DNA of 64,000 bases from Pedobacter deserti. GTDB taxonomy: Bacteria; Bacteroidota; Bacteroidia; Sphingobacteriales; Sphingobacteriaceae. The notes beneath the pieces were generated by a model, which worked only from the letters and a program-made list of their open reading frames with translations, did not search any database and was not told where the DNA came from. The position numbers and the translations under genes were made by a program. The stretch is taken from assembly GCF_024436415.1 (NCBI RefSeq), contig NZ_JAFMZQ010000001.1:2170001-2234000 (forward strand), written 5' to 3'. This document shows, in pieces, positions 8,985 through 19,300 of this stretch. The stretch's first letter is position 1; each line of letters begins with the position of its first letter.

Positions 8985-9018
8985 TTTGTTCGTTGTTAGC
9001 TGCAATCTTTTATATTTG
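8985..9018 (+). promoter_or_regulatory. Bacteroidota promoter for the TlpA gene
   Basis: TTTG at 8985-8988 and a perfect TATATTTG -7 box at 9011-9018, with a 22-base spacer. The start codon is 22 bases downstream of the box, a normal leader length. Confidence 0.5.
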
Positions 9019-9040
9019 GATATAACCAAATCCCTGAAAT

Positions 9041-10759
9041 ATGAAACGCTCTACTTCTCCAATTTCCCAATTGATCTTAGGCATGGCTGTGTTTTTCTCA
9101 GTTGCCGGAAACTGCGCATTCGCGCAAAAAAAGGACGTAGCCACCAAGGCTATCGTGAAGCCTGGGATGAAAGCACCTAAATCTGTCAGGATCACGGGTA
9201 ATATCAAGCATATTTATCGCCGACCCTTGCAAGTCGATACTTTTACTTTTCAGTATTATGATGCACTAACTGGCAGCAGTGTCATAATACCTATCGAAAA
9301 GGACAGCGCAGGCAATTTCAGTACCGAGGTCCCACTAACACGAGCGGAGAAGGTTCAGCTAAATCACTCAAGTAAAACAAGCGACGGCCGGATCCGTCAC
9401 GGTGGCTTTATCGAGTTTTTCTTCTATGCAAAACCGGGCGACGAAATGAACCTTAATTATTATGTGTCGGAGGATTTTAAAACAAGAATACTTAAGTTTG
9501 GTGGTCAACTCGGTGATATTAACAATCAGTATACGGCATATCAGGACAGTCTTGGTCGAACCGATTTGAGTTCCCTGATCGACTACCGTAGATCCGATCC
9601 GGTAACAAAGGAAACGCTGCCTGAATTTGTAAGGTATCTGGCGCACCGGCTGAAAGCGGGACGGGCCTTCAACGAAGGGTATTTCAAAAAGGGTACAAAT
9701 GACTCGTTCGTCAAAAAGCAGGCAGAGTTCGACATGAGTTACAGCGTTGCAGCGCAACTTGCGTTGATTTTAAGTAAGTTAAATCTTTACGATTCTACGC
9801 TGCCGGCATTTATGGCAGCGAACAGCATCAAATGGGATGAACCCGATGCTCTATTGAACGACATTTACAAGATCTTTGTCAACAATACATATATGTATTT
9901 AAAGCGACAGCCTTTTATCGATAAGGGTGACAAGCTTGTCAGTTTTCCGGAGGTGGCTCAATACCTCAGACGTGAACGACCGGAGCTGCCCGAAGCAGAC
10001 AGGTTGCTGCTGACTAAAATGGCTGATACCAGCATAAAGGCGACTACAGAAGAGGCCCGCTATTTTTCAGAAAAGCTCATGAAGCCTTTTTTCGAGGAAT
10101 ACATCAGCATTTCGGATGCTAAAGCCGTCTATGACCATCTGAAAAAAATTCCGAATCCCTTTTTTCGTGATCTTTTGCTTACACGTTTCCTTACAGAAAA
10201 ACTGGAAGCAGGTGATCTGCGCGCAGTCCGGCCTCTTATGGCCGACTATAAAACGCTGGTCAAGTCGGCCCCCTTAAAGGCAGAGCTTATTGCACGGTAC
10301 GATGCACTTAACCGCTCGGCCGCCAGGCAGTCGCCAGCAGCCAGACTGCAAGATGTAAAAGATGTTGCCGGAGCGGACATGATGTCTGAGATCATTAAAA
10401 GAAACCCTGGCAAAGTTATTTATGTCGACGTCTGGGCAACCTGGTGCAAGCCCTGTTTGGCAGAAATGCCCAATTCCAAACTTCTTCGCAGTAAATTTAA
10501 AAATGAAGGTGTTGTGTTTGTCTACCTCTGCATTAGCTCCCCAAGAGAAGATCTTTGCAAGGAGAAGATCGCTATGCACGAGATGGACGGGCAAAACTAC
10601 TTTCTGGACAATGTGCAGTCAGCCGCCTTGATCAGGAAGTTTGAGATCAAAGGTATCCCACGGTACATGGTTATTGACAAAAAGGGCGAAATTATGCACG
10701 TGAACGCAGCCAGGCCCGGGGACGAAGGTCTTGAGAAGACGCTTAGGAATCTCTTGTGA
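9041..10759 (+). CDS. TlpA-like periplasmic thioredoxin protein
   Basis: 572 residues. Signal peptide at 1-28, ending near CAFAQ. Residues about 45-110 look like a beta-rich adhesive domain of the DUF4369/Ig type. A long helical middle (about 130-430) follows, then a C-terminal thioredoxin fold with the redox motif WCKPC (Cys469/Cys472) and the cis-Pro loop GIPRYMVIDK. Family knowledge: TlpA/ResA proteins reduce disulfides in the periplasm, and Bacteroidota use many paralogues beside Sus loci. Single gene with its own promoter. Substrate unknown. Confidence 0.85.
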   Translation: MKRSTSPISQLILGMAVFFSVAGNCAFAQKKDVATKAIVKPGMKAPKSVRITGNIKHIYRRPLQVDTFTFQYYDALTGSSVIIPIEKDSAGNFSTEVPLTRAEKVQLNHSSKTSDGRIRHGGFIEFFFYAKPGDEMNLNYYVSEDFKTRILKFGGQLGDINNQYTAYQDSLGRTDLSSLIDYRRSDPVTKETLPEFVRYLAHRLKAGRAFNEGYFKKGTNDSFVKKQAEFDMSYSVAAQLALILSKLNLYDSTLPAFMAANSIKWDEPDALLNDIYKIFVNNTYMYLKRQPFIDKGDKLVSFPEVAQYLRRERPELPEADRLLLTKMADTSIKATTEEARYFSEKLMKPFFEEYISISDAKAVYDHLKKIPNPFFRDLLLTRFLTEKLEAGDLRAVRPLMADYKTLVKSAPLKAELIARYDALNRSAARQSPAARLQDVKDVAGADMMSEIIKRNPGKVIYVDVWATWCKPCLAEMPNSKLLRSKFKNEGVVFVYLCISSPREDLCKEKIAMHEMDGQNYFLDNVQSAALIRKFEIKGIPRYMVIDKKGEIMHVNAARPGDEGLEKTLRNLL

Positions 10760-10825
10760 GCGCTTGACTTCCGCTTTTGCCTTGTTTAGTTGGCTCGTTT
10801 TTGTAGTATTGTAAAACAGACTATT

Positions 10826-12469
10826 ATGAAACGATTCCTTATCCTCTTATCCTTTGTCCTTTCCGCCGTTAACCTTCATGCTCAGGACAAGCCGAAAACT
10901 TACAACGCTGATATCGTCATTTATGGCGGCACTTCGGCAGCCATCACCGCTGCGGTGCAGTCGGCCAAACTGGGTAAAAAAGTAGTGGTGGTGTCGCCCG
11001 ACAAGCATTTGGGCGGGCTATCGGCCGGAGGGCTGGGTTTTACCGATACGGGAAATAAGGAGGTTATCGGCGGCCTTGCCCGCGAGTTTTATCACCGGGT
11101 ATACCTGCATTATCAAACAGATACGGCCTGGAAGTGGCAAACGCGTCAGGAGTATGGCAATAAAGGACAGGGCACACCGGCTATCGATGGGAACGAGCGT
11201 ACGATGTGGATCTTTGAACCGCATGTGGCCGAGAAGATCATGGAAGATTTTGTAAAGGAACACGGCATACAGGTATATCGCAATGAATGGCTCAACCGTG
11301 AGAAAGGGGTAAAGAAGAAGTCAGGGAAGATCCTTAGCATCACTACGCTAAGCGGAAAGGTGTTTACCGGCAAGGTATTTATTGATGCTACCTATGAGGG
11401 CGACCTGATGGCAGCCTCGGCGGTTAGCTACCATGTGGGCCGTGAATCGAACGCGACTTATGGGGAACAATGGAACGGGGTGCAGACGGGCGTGTTTCAG
11501 CACAGACATCATTTTACCAGTCAGATTGATCCTTATGTGGTGTCCGGAGATAAACGTAGTGGTTTGCTGCCGGGTATTTCGCCGGAGCAGCCCGGTGAGA
11601 AGGGGGCGGGCGATAAGAAGCTTCAGGCTTACTGCTTCCGGATGTGCCTGAGCAATCATCCCGACAACCGCATTACTTTTCCGAAGCCGGACAACTATAA
11701 TCCAGCCAATTACGAATTGCTGGCGCGGGTGTTTGCCAGTGGCTGGCGCGAGGTGTTTGATAAGTTTGATCCCGTGCCCAACCGTAAAACGGATACGAAC
11801 AACCACGGCCCGTTCAGTACAGATTTTATTGGGATGAACTACGCCTATCCTGAAGCATCTTATGAGCAGCGCAGGGAAATCATCAAGCAGCATGAGGATT
11901 ATCAGAAAGGCCTGATGTATTATCTGGCCAACGATCCTAAGGTTCCGGCCGATGTGAGAAGTAAGATGAGCAACTGGGGTCTGGCTAAGGATGAATTTAA
12001 AGACAACGGCGGCTGGCCGCACCAGATTTATGTCCGCGAAGCGAGAAGAATGGTAAGCGATTTTGTGATGACCGAGCACGAGGTCTTGGGTAAGCGGCCC
12101 GTACAGAAGTCGGTAGGCATGGGTTCTTATGCTTTGGATTCCCATCATACCCAGCGTTATGTTACCCCGGAAGGCTATGTGCAGAATGAGGGCGATATCG
12201 GCGTAAAAGCACCTAAACCATACAGCATTTCTTACGATGCGCTGGTACCCAAGCGCAAAGAATGCAGCAACCTGCTTGTGCCAGTTTGTTTGTCCATTTC
12301 CCATATAGCCTATGGTTCGGTACGTATGGAGCCAGTGTTTATGATTCTCGGAGAATCGGCCGCGACTGCCGCTTCGCTGGCTATAGATCATGGTACCGCA
12401 GTGCAGGATGTCGATTATAGTAAGCTGCAGCAAATGTTGTTAAATCAGAAACAGCGGTTGACTTTTTAG
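10826..12469 (+). CDS. exported FAD-dependent oxidoreductase
   Basis: 547 residues from the ATG at 10826, which begins a clean signal peptide (MKRFLILLSFVLSAVNLHAQ). Rossmann dinucleotide-binding start DIVIYGGTSAAITAAVQSAK, then GGLSAGGLGFTD, typical of the FAD_oxidored group often found in polysaccharide-degrading Bacteroidota. The second conserved part contains EGDLMAASAVSYHVGRES and the C-terminal cofactor segment SIRMEP-like (GSVRMEPVFMILGESAATA). Periplasmic location predicted. Reaction unknown; carbohydrate or ring hydroxylation/oxidation is only a guess. Sits 66 bases after the TlpA gene on the same strand. Confidence 0.85.
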   Translation: MKRFLILLSFVLSAVNLHAQDKPKTYNADIVIYGGTSAAITAAVQSAKLGKKVVVVSPDKHLGGLSAGGLGFTDTGNKEVIGGLAREFYHRVYLHYQTDTAWKWQTRQEYGNKGQGTPAIDGNERTMWIFEPHVAEKIMEDFVKEHGIQVYRNEWLNREKGVKKKSGKILSITTLSGKVFTGKVFIDATYEGDLMAASAVSYHVGRESNATYGEQWNGVQTGVFQHRHHFTSQIDPYVVSGDKRSGLLPGISPEQPGEKGAGDKKLQAYCFRMCLSNHPDNRITFPKPDNYNPANYELLARVFASGWREVFDKFDPVPNRKTDTNNHGPFSTDFIGMNYAYPEASYEQRREIIKQHEDYQKGLMYYLANDPKVPADVRSKMSNWGLAKDEFKDNGGWPHQIYVREARRMVSDFVMTEHEVLGKRPVQKSVGMGSYALDSHHTQRYVTPEGYVQNEGDIGVKAPKPYSISYDALVPKRKECSNLLVPVCLSISHIAYGSVRMEPVFMILGESAATAASLAIDHGTAVQDVDYSKLQQMLLNQKQRLTF

Positions 12470-12512
12470 GTCGGTAGGGGCAAGAATGTTCGCCCGGTTA
12501 GCCAGATTTTTT

Positions 12513-12520
12513 TATATTTG
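12513..12520 (+). promoter_or_regulatory. -7 box close to the chaA-like start
   Basis: Perfect TATATTTG. It ends five bases before the ATG at 12526, so transcription would begin at about the start codon. No clear TTTG partner upstream. Confidence 0.35.
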
Positions 12521-12525
12521 GTAGA

Positions 12526-13602
12526 ATGAGAAAAATCCTGTCGCTACCGGCCTGGACGGTCATCGCCCCGATACTTGCCCTGGTCTTCCTGTTTCTTTAC
12601 GTACAAAAACCTTTGTTTGCTGCTTTGGCAGCCGCGGGCCTCATCATAGCTGTGATGTCTGCCGTACATCATGCCGAAATTATCGCGCATAAAGTTGGGG
12701 AGCCTTTTGGTACACTCATTCTTGCCCTGGCCATCACCATCATTGAAGTTTCGCTGATTGTCTCCCTGATGTTTGCCGGTGGGGAAGAGGCAGTTACGCT
12801 CGCAAGGGACACGGTTTTTGCGGCGGTCATGATCATTCTCACGGGCATTATTGGCATGTGTCTGCTTCTTGGCGGTTTATACCATAAGGAACAAAAGTTT
12901 GGCATGCATGCAGTTAGTGCAGCGCTTGTCGGACTGGTAGCCATCTGTACACTAACCCTTATACTGCCTAATTATACCACCAGCATTTTAGGACCATCCT
13001 ACAGCAAAAGTCAGCTGATCTTTGTATCCGTTATTTCACTGGTGCTGTACGGTACGTTTGTGCTCGTGCAAACGGTAAGGCATCGCGACTATTTCCTTCC
13101 GGCTAGCGGGGCCGATGATGAGGAGCAGCATGCAGCGCCGCCTACAGCCAAAACGGCTATCGTCAGTCTGGTTCTGCTATTGGGTTGCCTCGTTGCCGTA
13201 GTGATGCTGGCCAAAAAACTCGCGCCGGTTATTGAAACAGGTGTGGTAAGTCTGGGTGCGCCTAAAGCGGTTGTCGGAATTATTGTGGCCTTGGTGATCC
13301 TGTTGCCCGAAGGCATTGCAGCGGTACGTGCAGCGGCAAAAAACAGACTGCAAACCAGCCTTAATCTGGCGCTGGGTTCGGCACTGGCGAGTATTGGTCT
13401 CACGATCCCTGCCGTAGCCATTGCATCGCTCATTACCGGTATCAACGTAACGCTGGGTATAGATGCAAAGTCGATCGTTCTGCTCACCCTGTCTTTTATC
13501 ACCGTGATGATTTCTTTTCAGTCGGGCAAAACGACCATCATGCAGGGCGTTGTATTGCTGGTACTTTTCTTTGTGTATTTGTTCCTGACTATTTTTCCCT
13601 AG
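12526..13602 (+). CDS. chaA: ChaA-type calcium/sodium:proton antiporter
   Basis: 358 residues, nearly all hydrophobic, about 10-11 membrane segments in two halves as expected for the CaCA superfamily. The first acidic repeat is visible as HKVGEPFGTLILALAITIIE (about 64-83), the second as GIIVALVILLPEGIAAVRAA (about 250-270) with Glu in the membrane. A short cytoplasmic loop around residues 190-205 (GADDEEQ) separates the halves. Expected role: export of Ca2+ or Na+ in exchange for protons at the inner membrane. Monocistronic; convergent with the following gene. Confidence 0.9.
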   Translation: MRKILSLPAWTVIAPILALVFLFLYVQKPLFAALAAAGLIIAVMSAVHHAEIIAHKVGEPFGTLILALAITIIEVSLIVSLMFAGGEEAVTLARDTVFAAVMIILTGIIGMCLLLGGLYHKEQKFGMHAVSAALVGLVAICTLTLILPNYTTSILGPSYSKSQLIFVSVISLVLYGTFVLVQTVRHRDYFLPASGADDEEQHAAPPTAKTAIVSLVLLLGCLVAVVMLAKKLAPVIETGVVSLGAPKAVVGIIVALVILLPEGIAAVRAAAKNRLQTSLNLALGSALASIGLTIPAVAIASLITGINVTLGIDAKSIVLLTLSFITVMISFQSGKTTIMQGVVLLVLFFVYLFLTIFP

Positions 13603-13611
13603 AAAGCGTTA

Positions 13612-14277
13612 TTAGGCTTTTACCAAGGCGTTAATATCGCTCACCTCAAACACCGGTTTCTGAATGTCGGTCGTGGCACACAGAATCATACAGCGGGCTA
13701 CCTGCTGAAGCGTGCTTACTGAATTCGGAGAAAGCTCTCTTAAAACCGGGTACAGCCAGGCGAAATACTTATATAAAGAAAGCGTATGCCGTTGACCGGG
13801 CATCGCCTTCATAAACATGGGTCTGAAGTTGTGGACTTTCTTAAACGGAAGCTTTTGCAGGTCGTTTTCCGTTTTGCCTTTTACCCTTGCCCACATCAAA
13901 AAGCCCTTTTCGGTACTGTCTGTGCCTGCCCCGCTTACGTACGTGAAGGTCATGCCCGGATTTACGGAAGAAACGACCTCAGCGAAATGCATGGTCGTAT
14001 CATACGTTGTTTTTTTAAAGTCGGCCTCATTCATACCCAGACTGCTGATGCCCGCACAAAAGAAGCAGGCATCATAGCCTTTTAGCTGCGGGTCGCCCGC
14101 CTTCAAATCCAGGAAGTCCGGCACAAGGTACTCTGTAAATTTAGGGTGCGCCACGCCACAGGGCTTTCGGCTTACGCCCAAAACCCTGTCAACTTTTGGG
14201 TTGTCCAGGCATTCGAGCAGTACACCTTCTCCAACCATACCTGTGGTTCCCGTGATGATAACGCTGATTGGCTGCAT
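13612..14277 (-). CDS. NAD(P)-binding Rossmann protein (atypical SDR)
   Basis: 221 residues, with the N-terminal nucleotide-binding loop TGTTGMVGEGVLLECL (about 10-25), then VDRVLGVSRKP, and YDACFFCAGISS at about 68-80. The YVSGAGTDS and KGKTENDLQ region replaces the classical YxxxK, as in the HTATIP2/epimerase-like atypical SDRs. Cytoplasmic, no signal. Function not known. Divergent from the sigma-factor gene with 110 bases between the starts. Confidence 0.8.
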   Translation of the reverse strand: MQPISVIITGTTGMVGEGVLLECLDNPKVDRVLGVSRKPCGVAHPKFTEYLVPDFLDLKAGDPQLKGYDACFFCAGISSLGMNEADFKKTTYDTTMHFAEVVSSVNPGMTFTYVSGAGTDSTEKGFLMWARVKGKTENDLQKLPFKKVHNFRPMFMKAMPGQRHTLSLYKYFAWLYPVLRELSPNSVSTLQQVARCMILCATTDIQKPVFEVSDINALVKA

Positions 14278-14387
14278 AGAAAAATGAATAGGTCAAATAC
14301 TGACAACAGCCGGCATATAAACTTGTTTGAGCGGAAGCCGAATATTGTTACATTGCAGAGGGATAATCATAGTCAAGCAATCGCCGG

Positions 14388-14966
14388 GTGGCAGCATACA
14401 CAACATATACCGATCAGCAACTGCTGGATCTCATCAGGACGGGAGATCAGGCGGCTTTTACGGAGATATACGACCGGTATAGCGGTATCCTGTACAGGTA
14501 TGCCAACCGCTGGTTGAAAGACAGGGAAACGATCAAGGATGTGATTCAGGAGTTGTTTACCGTGTTGTGGACAAAGCGCGAAACGCTGGCAGTAAGTCAG
14601 AACCTTTCAGGATACCTCTACGTTGCGGTGCGGAATGCTATCCTTCGCAAGATCAGTGAAGAGAAGCGGGCCGACGAGTACAGCGCATCCTTACAGCACT
14701 TTATTGACTCCGGCCAGAACATCACCGATCATAAAATAAGGGAAGCCCAGCTAAGGGCCATCATAGAAAAAGAAATAAGCGCGCTTCCGGAAAAAATGCG
14801 GCAGATATTCGAAATGAGCCGTACCCGACAGATGTCGCACGATGAAATAGCCCGTGAGCTCGGCATATCCGAACACACCGTACGTACCCAGGTAAAAAGA
14901 GCCTTACGTGTGCTGCGGGGGCGACTGGGCATTTTGGTCTATATCTACCTGCTCACGGGTTATTAA
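14388..14966 (+). CDS. ECF sigma factor (FecI-like)
   Basis: 192 residues from a GTG start; no in-frame ATG gives a family-like beginning. Sigma region 2 at about 10-80 (FTEIYDRYSGILYRYA, DVIQELFTVLWTKRE) and region 4 at about 125-180 (MRQIFEMSRTRQMSHDEIA, ELGISEHTVRTQVKRALRVL). The next gene is a FecR anti-sigma and then SusC with an STN domain, the complete trans-envelope signalling set: substrate binding at SusC should release this factor to transcribe the operon. Sphingobacteria have many such paralogues. Confidence 0.9.
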   Translation: MAAYTTYTDQQLLDLIRTGDQAAFTEIYDRYSGILYRYANRWLKDRETIKDVIQELFTVLWTKRETLAVSQNLSGYLYVAVRNAILRKISEEKRADEYSASLQHFIDSGQNITDHKIREAQLRAIIEKEISALPEKMRQIFEMSRTRQMSHDEIARELGISEHTVRTQVKRALRVLRGRLGILVYIYLLTGY

Positions 14967-15032
14967 AAAAAATATTGCAGCCTTGTACCCTCAAGGTCCT
15001 ATTTGTGTCTCTATATCATTAAACAACCCAAG

Positions 15033-16163
15033 ATGAAGACACAACACGAGGCGTCCGACTTATTGAAAAAGTATAATCAGGGAACCGCAACGCCCGAAGA
15101 AGTGGCGCTTTTGGAGAGCTGGCAACTGAGCAGTACTCCCGAGGGCGGGGAACTGTTCGGGGAATCTGAGCGGCAGGAAGACCTCGACGAAGTACGTGCC
15201 AATCTGGTTCGTCTTTCCGGGCGCACTAAAACGGTACGCTTGTGGCTTCGCCTTGGCATAGCTGCGGCAGTTGCGGCCATAATCATTTCGGCCGGCATCT
15301 GGTTCAGGGTACAGCCATCGGCGGATCATGCCCTGCAGGTTGCGCAGCAAGACGTACCTCCCGGAAAAAAGGGGGCCACGCTTACCTTATCAGACGGCAG
15401 GAAAATTCAGTTGAGTGAAGCAACCGACGGGCACCTTGCTGAGCAGGCAGGCATCTCCATCACTAAAACATCCGGAGGCCAGCTGGTTTACGAAATTACA
15501 GAAAGCTCAGGAGCAGCGGGTCAGCGTAACGTTTTGTCGACCTCCAACGGGGAGACTTACCAGGTACGCCTGCCCGATGGTTCCCTGGTTGCACTCAATG
15601 CAGGTTCGTCGCTTGCCTATACTGTTCCCTTGGTAAGCGGCGGCAGCAGGCATGTTAAACTAACCGGTGAAGCATACTTTGAAATCGCCAAAGATGCGCA
15701 ACACCCATTTGTTGTGGAAAGTGAAGGCCAGCGGTTTAGCGTCCTGGGTACCCATTTCAATGTAAATGCCTACGATTACCGGGAGGCGATCATCACCACC
15801 CTTCTAGAGGGATCACTGCAGGTGGCCAATTCCAATGGCAGGCAAGTTATCCTTAAGCCCGGTCAGCAAGCCACAAGCAACAACCAGAATATCAGGGTTA
15901 GCGAGGTCGACGGCACCATTTATACCGACTGGAAAGATGGCTTGTTCACCTTTAGTAATGAACCTATTGAATCCGTAATGAAGCGGATAGGACGCTGGTA
16001 CAATGTAAATGTTATTTATAAAGGGCGGCAAACCGCCCCGGTAACGTACAGTGGTACCATCTCTCAATACGAAAACCTGTCGGGCGTACTTAAACTGCTT
16101 GAGCAAAACGCAGACCTGCAATTTCAGGTCCGTGAAAATACCATCACCGTCCTTCTGAAATAA
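15033..16163 (+). CDS. FecR-family anti-sigma factor
   Basis: 376 residues from the ATG at 15033. Cytoplasmic N-terminus (about 1-72) binding the sigma factor, one membrane span at about 75-96, then a periplasmic FecR domain (NGETYQVRLPDGSLVALNAGS, RHVKLTGEAYFEIAKDAQHPF, FSVLGTHFNVNAYD) and the C-terminal DUF4974 region (PIESVMKRIGRWYNV and LEQNADLQF). It transmits the signal from the STN domain of the following SusC to the ECF factor upstream. Gap to the sigma gene is 66 bases. Confidence 0.92.
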   Translation: MKTQHEASDLLKKYNQGTATPEEVALLESWQLSSTPEGGELFGESERQEDLDEVRANLVRLSGRTKTVRLWLRLGIAAAVAAIIISAGIWFRVQPSADHALQVAQQDVPPGKKGATLTLSDGRKIQLSEATDGHLAEQAGISITKTSGGQLVYEITESSGAAGQRNVLSTSNGETYQVRLPDGSLVALNAGSSLAYTVPLVSGGSRHVKLTGEAYFEIAKDAQHPFVVESEGQRFSVLGTHFNVNAYDYREAIITTLLEGSLQVANSNGRQVILKPGQQATSNNQNIRVSEVDGTIYTDWKDGLFTFSNEPIESVMKRIGRWYNVNVIYKGRQTAPVTYSGTISQYENLSGVLKLLEQNADLQFQVRENTITVLLK

Positions 16164-16200
16164 TTTAACCGGCATATGCCAGATAACTAAACCAAACCAC

Positions 16201-16345
16201 ATGAAAAGAAACTTACCATCAGCAGGCCCTTAAGTTTGGCCAGCCTGAAGACGGCAGCAAAGCGCTGCCGGTAAAAGAACCAGGAGTGCTGGTCACACCC
16301 CCGGTTTATGTTCAGGTTACCCTCGCATACAATCTTCAATTCTAA
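16201..16345 (+). pseudogene. frameshifted small reading frame between fecR and susC
   Basis: The ATG at 16201 opens a ten-codon frame. From 16205 a second frame, one base off, stays open to 16345 and reads like real protein: QALKFGQPEDGS, then KEPGVLVTPP and YVQVTLAYNLQF, ending in an aromatic-terminated strand like an outer-membrane protein C-terminus. Loss of one A in the run at 16204-16207 would join them into about 48 codons. Two hairpins fall inside (stems 16252-16258/16264-16270 and 16279-16283/16289-16293). It may be a gene remnant or just a structured leader of susC. Confidence 0.35.
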
Positions 16346-16373
16346 TACAATTCAACCTAAACAACGTAAAAGT

Positions 16374-19300
16374 ATGAAATTTTATACTCGATGGATAATG
16401 CGAATAAACATTACCGCAATACTACTTCTTGTTACCCTGCTGCAGGTTAGTGCAGGCGGGTACTCACAGGAGGTTACCTACATCAAACGGAAAGCTACAC
16501 TGGAGCAGCTTTTCCGCGAAATCACCAGGCAAACTGGTTTCAGTGTCTTCTATCCCGATTCACGGATCGATAAAAACCGGAGCATAGAGGCGCACTTTAA
16601 TAAGACACCTTTATCGGCCGTACTCGGTCAGGTTTTTGAAGGAACAAACTATACTTTCGAGATAGAAGGCAAGCATATCATTGTGAGCAGCCACCCTGGT
16701 GTACAGCAGGAAACCGTTAAAGGAAAAGTTACCGACGAGCTTGGTAAGCCGCTTGCCAATGTGAATGTGCGGCTCAAAGCAAGCAACCGTGCTACGGTAT
16801 CCGATTCGGGTGGTGCTTTTGAAATTGTTGTTCCGAACGGGGGCGGCACATTGATCTTCTCGTCCATCGGCTATATTACCAAAGAGCAAAAGGCTGTACA
16901 GGGCATGACCGTCGCCATGGAATCTGCGATGAGTCAGCTCAACGAAACCGTCGTAGTAGGCTATGGTACTGCAAGACGCAAAGACCTGACCGGATCTGTG
17001 GCGTCTGTAGACCTCGGGGAAATCCGGAATGTGCCCTTTGCAACGGTCGACCAGGCCCTGGCGGGCAAAGCGCCGGGTGTACAGGTGGTACAGGCCGACG
17101 GCTCGCCGGGCGGTGTAGCTAAAATCCGCATCCGGGGCGGAACCTCGCTCTCAGGAGGTAACGACCCTTTATACATCATCGACGGGATCCCGGTCCAGAT
17201 CCAGAACCGTTACCTGCAGAGCGCGGCCGACATATTAAGTCCGATTGAAAGCTTTGGGGCCGACAGCCGGAACAATACCGTATCGGGCGCTTTTGCCCGG
17301 GGTTTAAACAGCCTGGGCGGTTTGAACATCAACGACATCGAAACCATCGATATCCTCAAAGACGCATCTGCGACGGCCATTTATGGATCGCGGGCAGCGA
17401 ATGGTGTGGTTATCATTACCACCAAGACCGGCAAACTCAACCAGAAGCCTGTTTTTGAGGCAAACTACTATACCGGGCTCAGTACGGCGGTCAACGAAAA
17501 AGTGTTAAACCGCGATCAGTACATCATGGTACTTAAAGAAGCCGCTAAGAACCTGAACGATCTCCGCGCGGCCCGTACACCAGCCTTACCGCCAAATGCC
17601 GACGCCACGAATATCCTCAGCAACCCGAATTACTTCGGAACCGCTAATACGGATTGGCTCGACCTTGTTTCACGCACGGGCGTTACCCAGAACGCTGATA
17701 TCTCGGTACGAGGGGGAGGAACCGGCTCCCGCTACTATACTTCAATTGCTTATAATAAGAATAACGGAACCGTAATCGGTACCGATTTCACAAGGATTGG
17801 CGGAAAGATCAATCTCGATAACGAGATCAACCGCAAGCTGCGGTTTACCACCAATCTCGATTATGGGTTTACTACCAACAACATCACGAACGGACTGTAC
17901 ATGCAGGCGCTTTTTGCTCCTCCAACGGTCGACCCCTACAATGCCGACGGAACGGTTAAGATTTTTGATGTGGCCGACAATGGCGCTGATAGTTTCCGCG
18001 GTTTCCAAAACCCGCTTCTGCTTACAAAGGGTGTCAACAAAGGCAATATGAGCATGCTTATCGGCTCGATAGCCGGCGAGTACGAAATTGTCGGCGGACT
18101 AAAATTCAGAAGCAATGTGCTCATTAACCACAATTCGTACCGGCAGACGAACTATATACCGAGCACGGTGCTGGTGGTAACTTCGCCGAACAGCTGGCCT
18201 GCAAGCTCCAATAATGGTATCGCCACGCAATCCCAGTCGCAGTCGGTAGACCTCCTCTATGAAAATACCCTGACCTGGAACAAGGAGTTTAACGAAAACA
18301 ATCGCCTTACCTTACTCGCTGGTTCGTCGTGGCAGCGGCTCAAGACGAGCAGTTTTTCTGCCAGCGGACAAGGCTTTCCGGACGATGTTTACCTGAACAA
18401 TCTATCATCGGCCACACTTACACTTCCGGCAAAAGGCATATCTGGTCAGAGCGCCCTCTTGAGTTTTTACGCAAGGGCAAACTATGCTTTGTTTGAACGA
18501 TACCTCTTCACTTTTACCGGACGTTCAGACGCATCGTCTAAGTTCCCGAAGAACAACCGGGTCGGCTACTTCCCCTCCGGCGGTGTAGCCTGGCGTATCT
18601 CAGATGAAAACTTCCTGAAGGGTACCACCTGGATAGACGAGATCAAGCTGAGGGTAAGCGCGGGGTATACCGGTACGCAGAATATTGGCGATAATATGTT
18701 TTATACCTTGTACCGACCCGTTTCTTACGCAGGCCTGAGCGGCATGCGGCCAAGTCAGCTTGGTAACGACGAAATCAAATGGGAGTCGAGTCTGCAGAAA
18801 GACGCGGGTATAGATTTCGCGTTCTTCAAAGGACGTCTTGGGGGCGGCTTCAGTTATTACGAGAAGTCGACATCCGGCGTTTTGTTCCCTGCCACAGTTG
18901 CTTCCAGCTCGGGCTTTACCGGCGTAACGGCCAATATTGCCAATATCCGCAACCGGGGCCTGGAACTAAGCATGCGCGGGGATTTCATCCGGAATGCTAA
19001 TCTGCAATGGTCGGGAACCTTTAATATTTCCGGCAACCGCTCTAAAGTCCTGGCCCTTTCGAATGACTTTGCTGACCCGAACAACCCGAAGATCTACACC
19101 TACGGCAACACCGTGCTGCGTGTGGGCGAGCCCGTTGGGTTAATCTATGGAAACGTTTTCGAGGGTATTATTCAGACGCCTGAGGAGGCGCTCGACTATA
19201 AAAACCGGAACTTTTATTCCCTCTACGGCGATCTTGACCTTGTTGGTCCGGGCGACGCAAAATACGCGCTTGGAAATCCGATATATCTTCAATACAGCGA

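Noticed and set aside
11348..12433. 361-codon open frame on the minus strand
   Set aside because: Lies fully antisense to the FAD oxidoreductase; His/Arg-rich shadow composition without a fold or start context.
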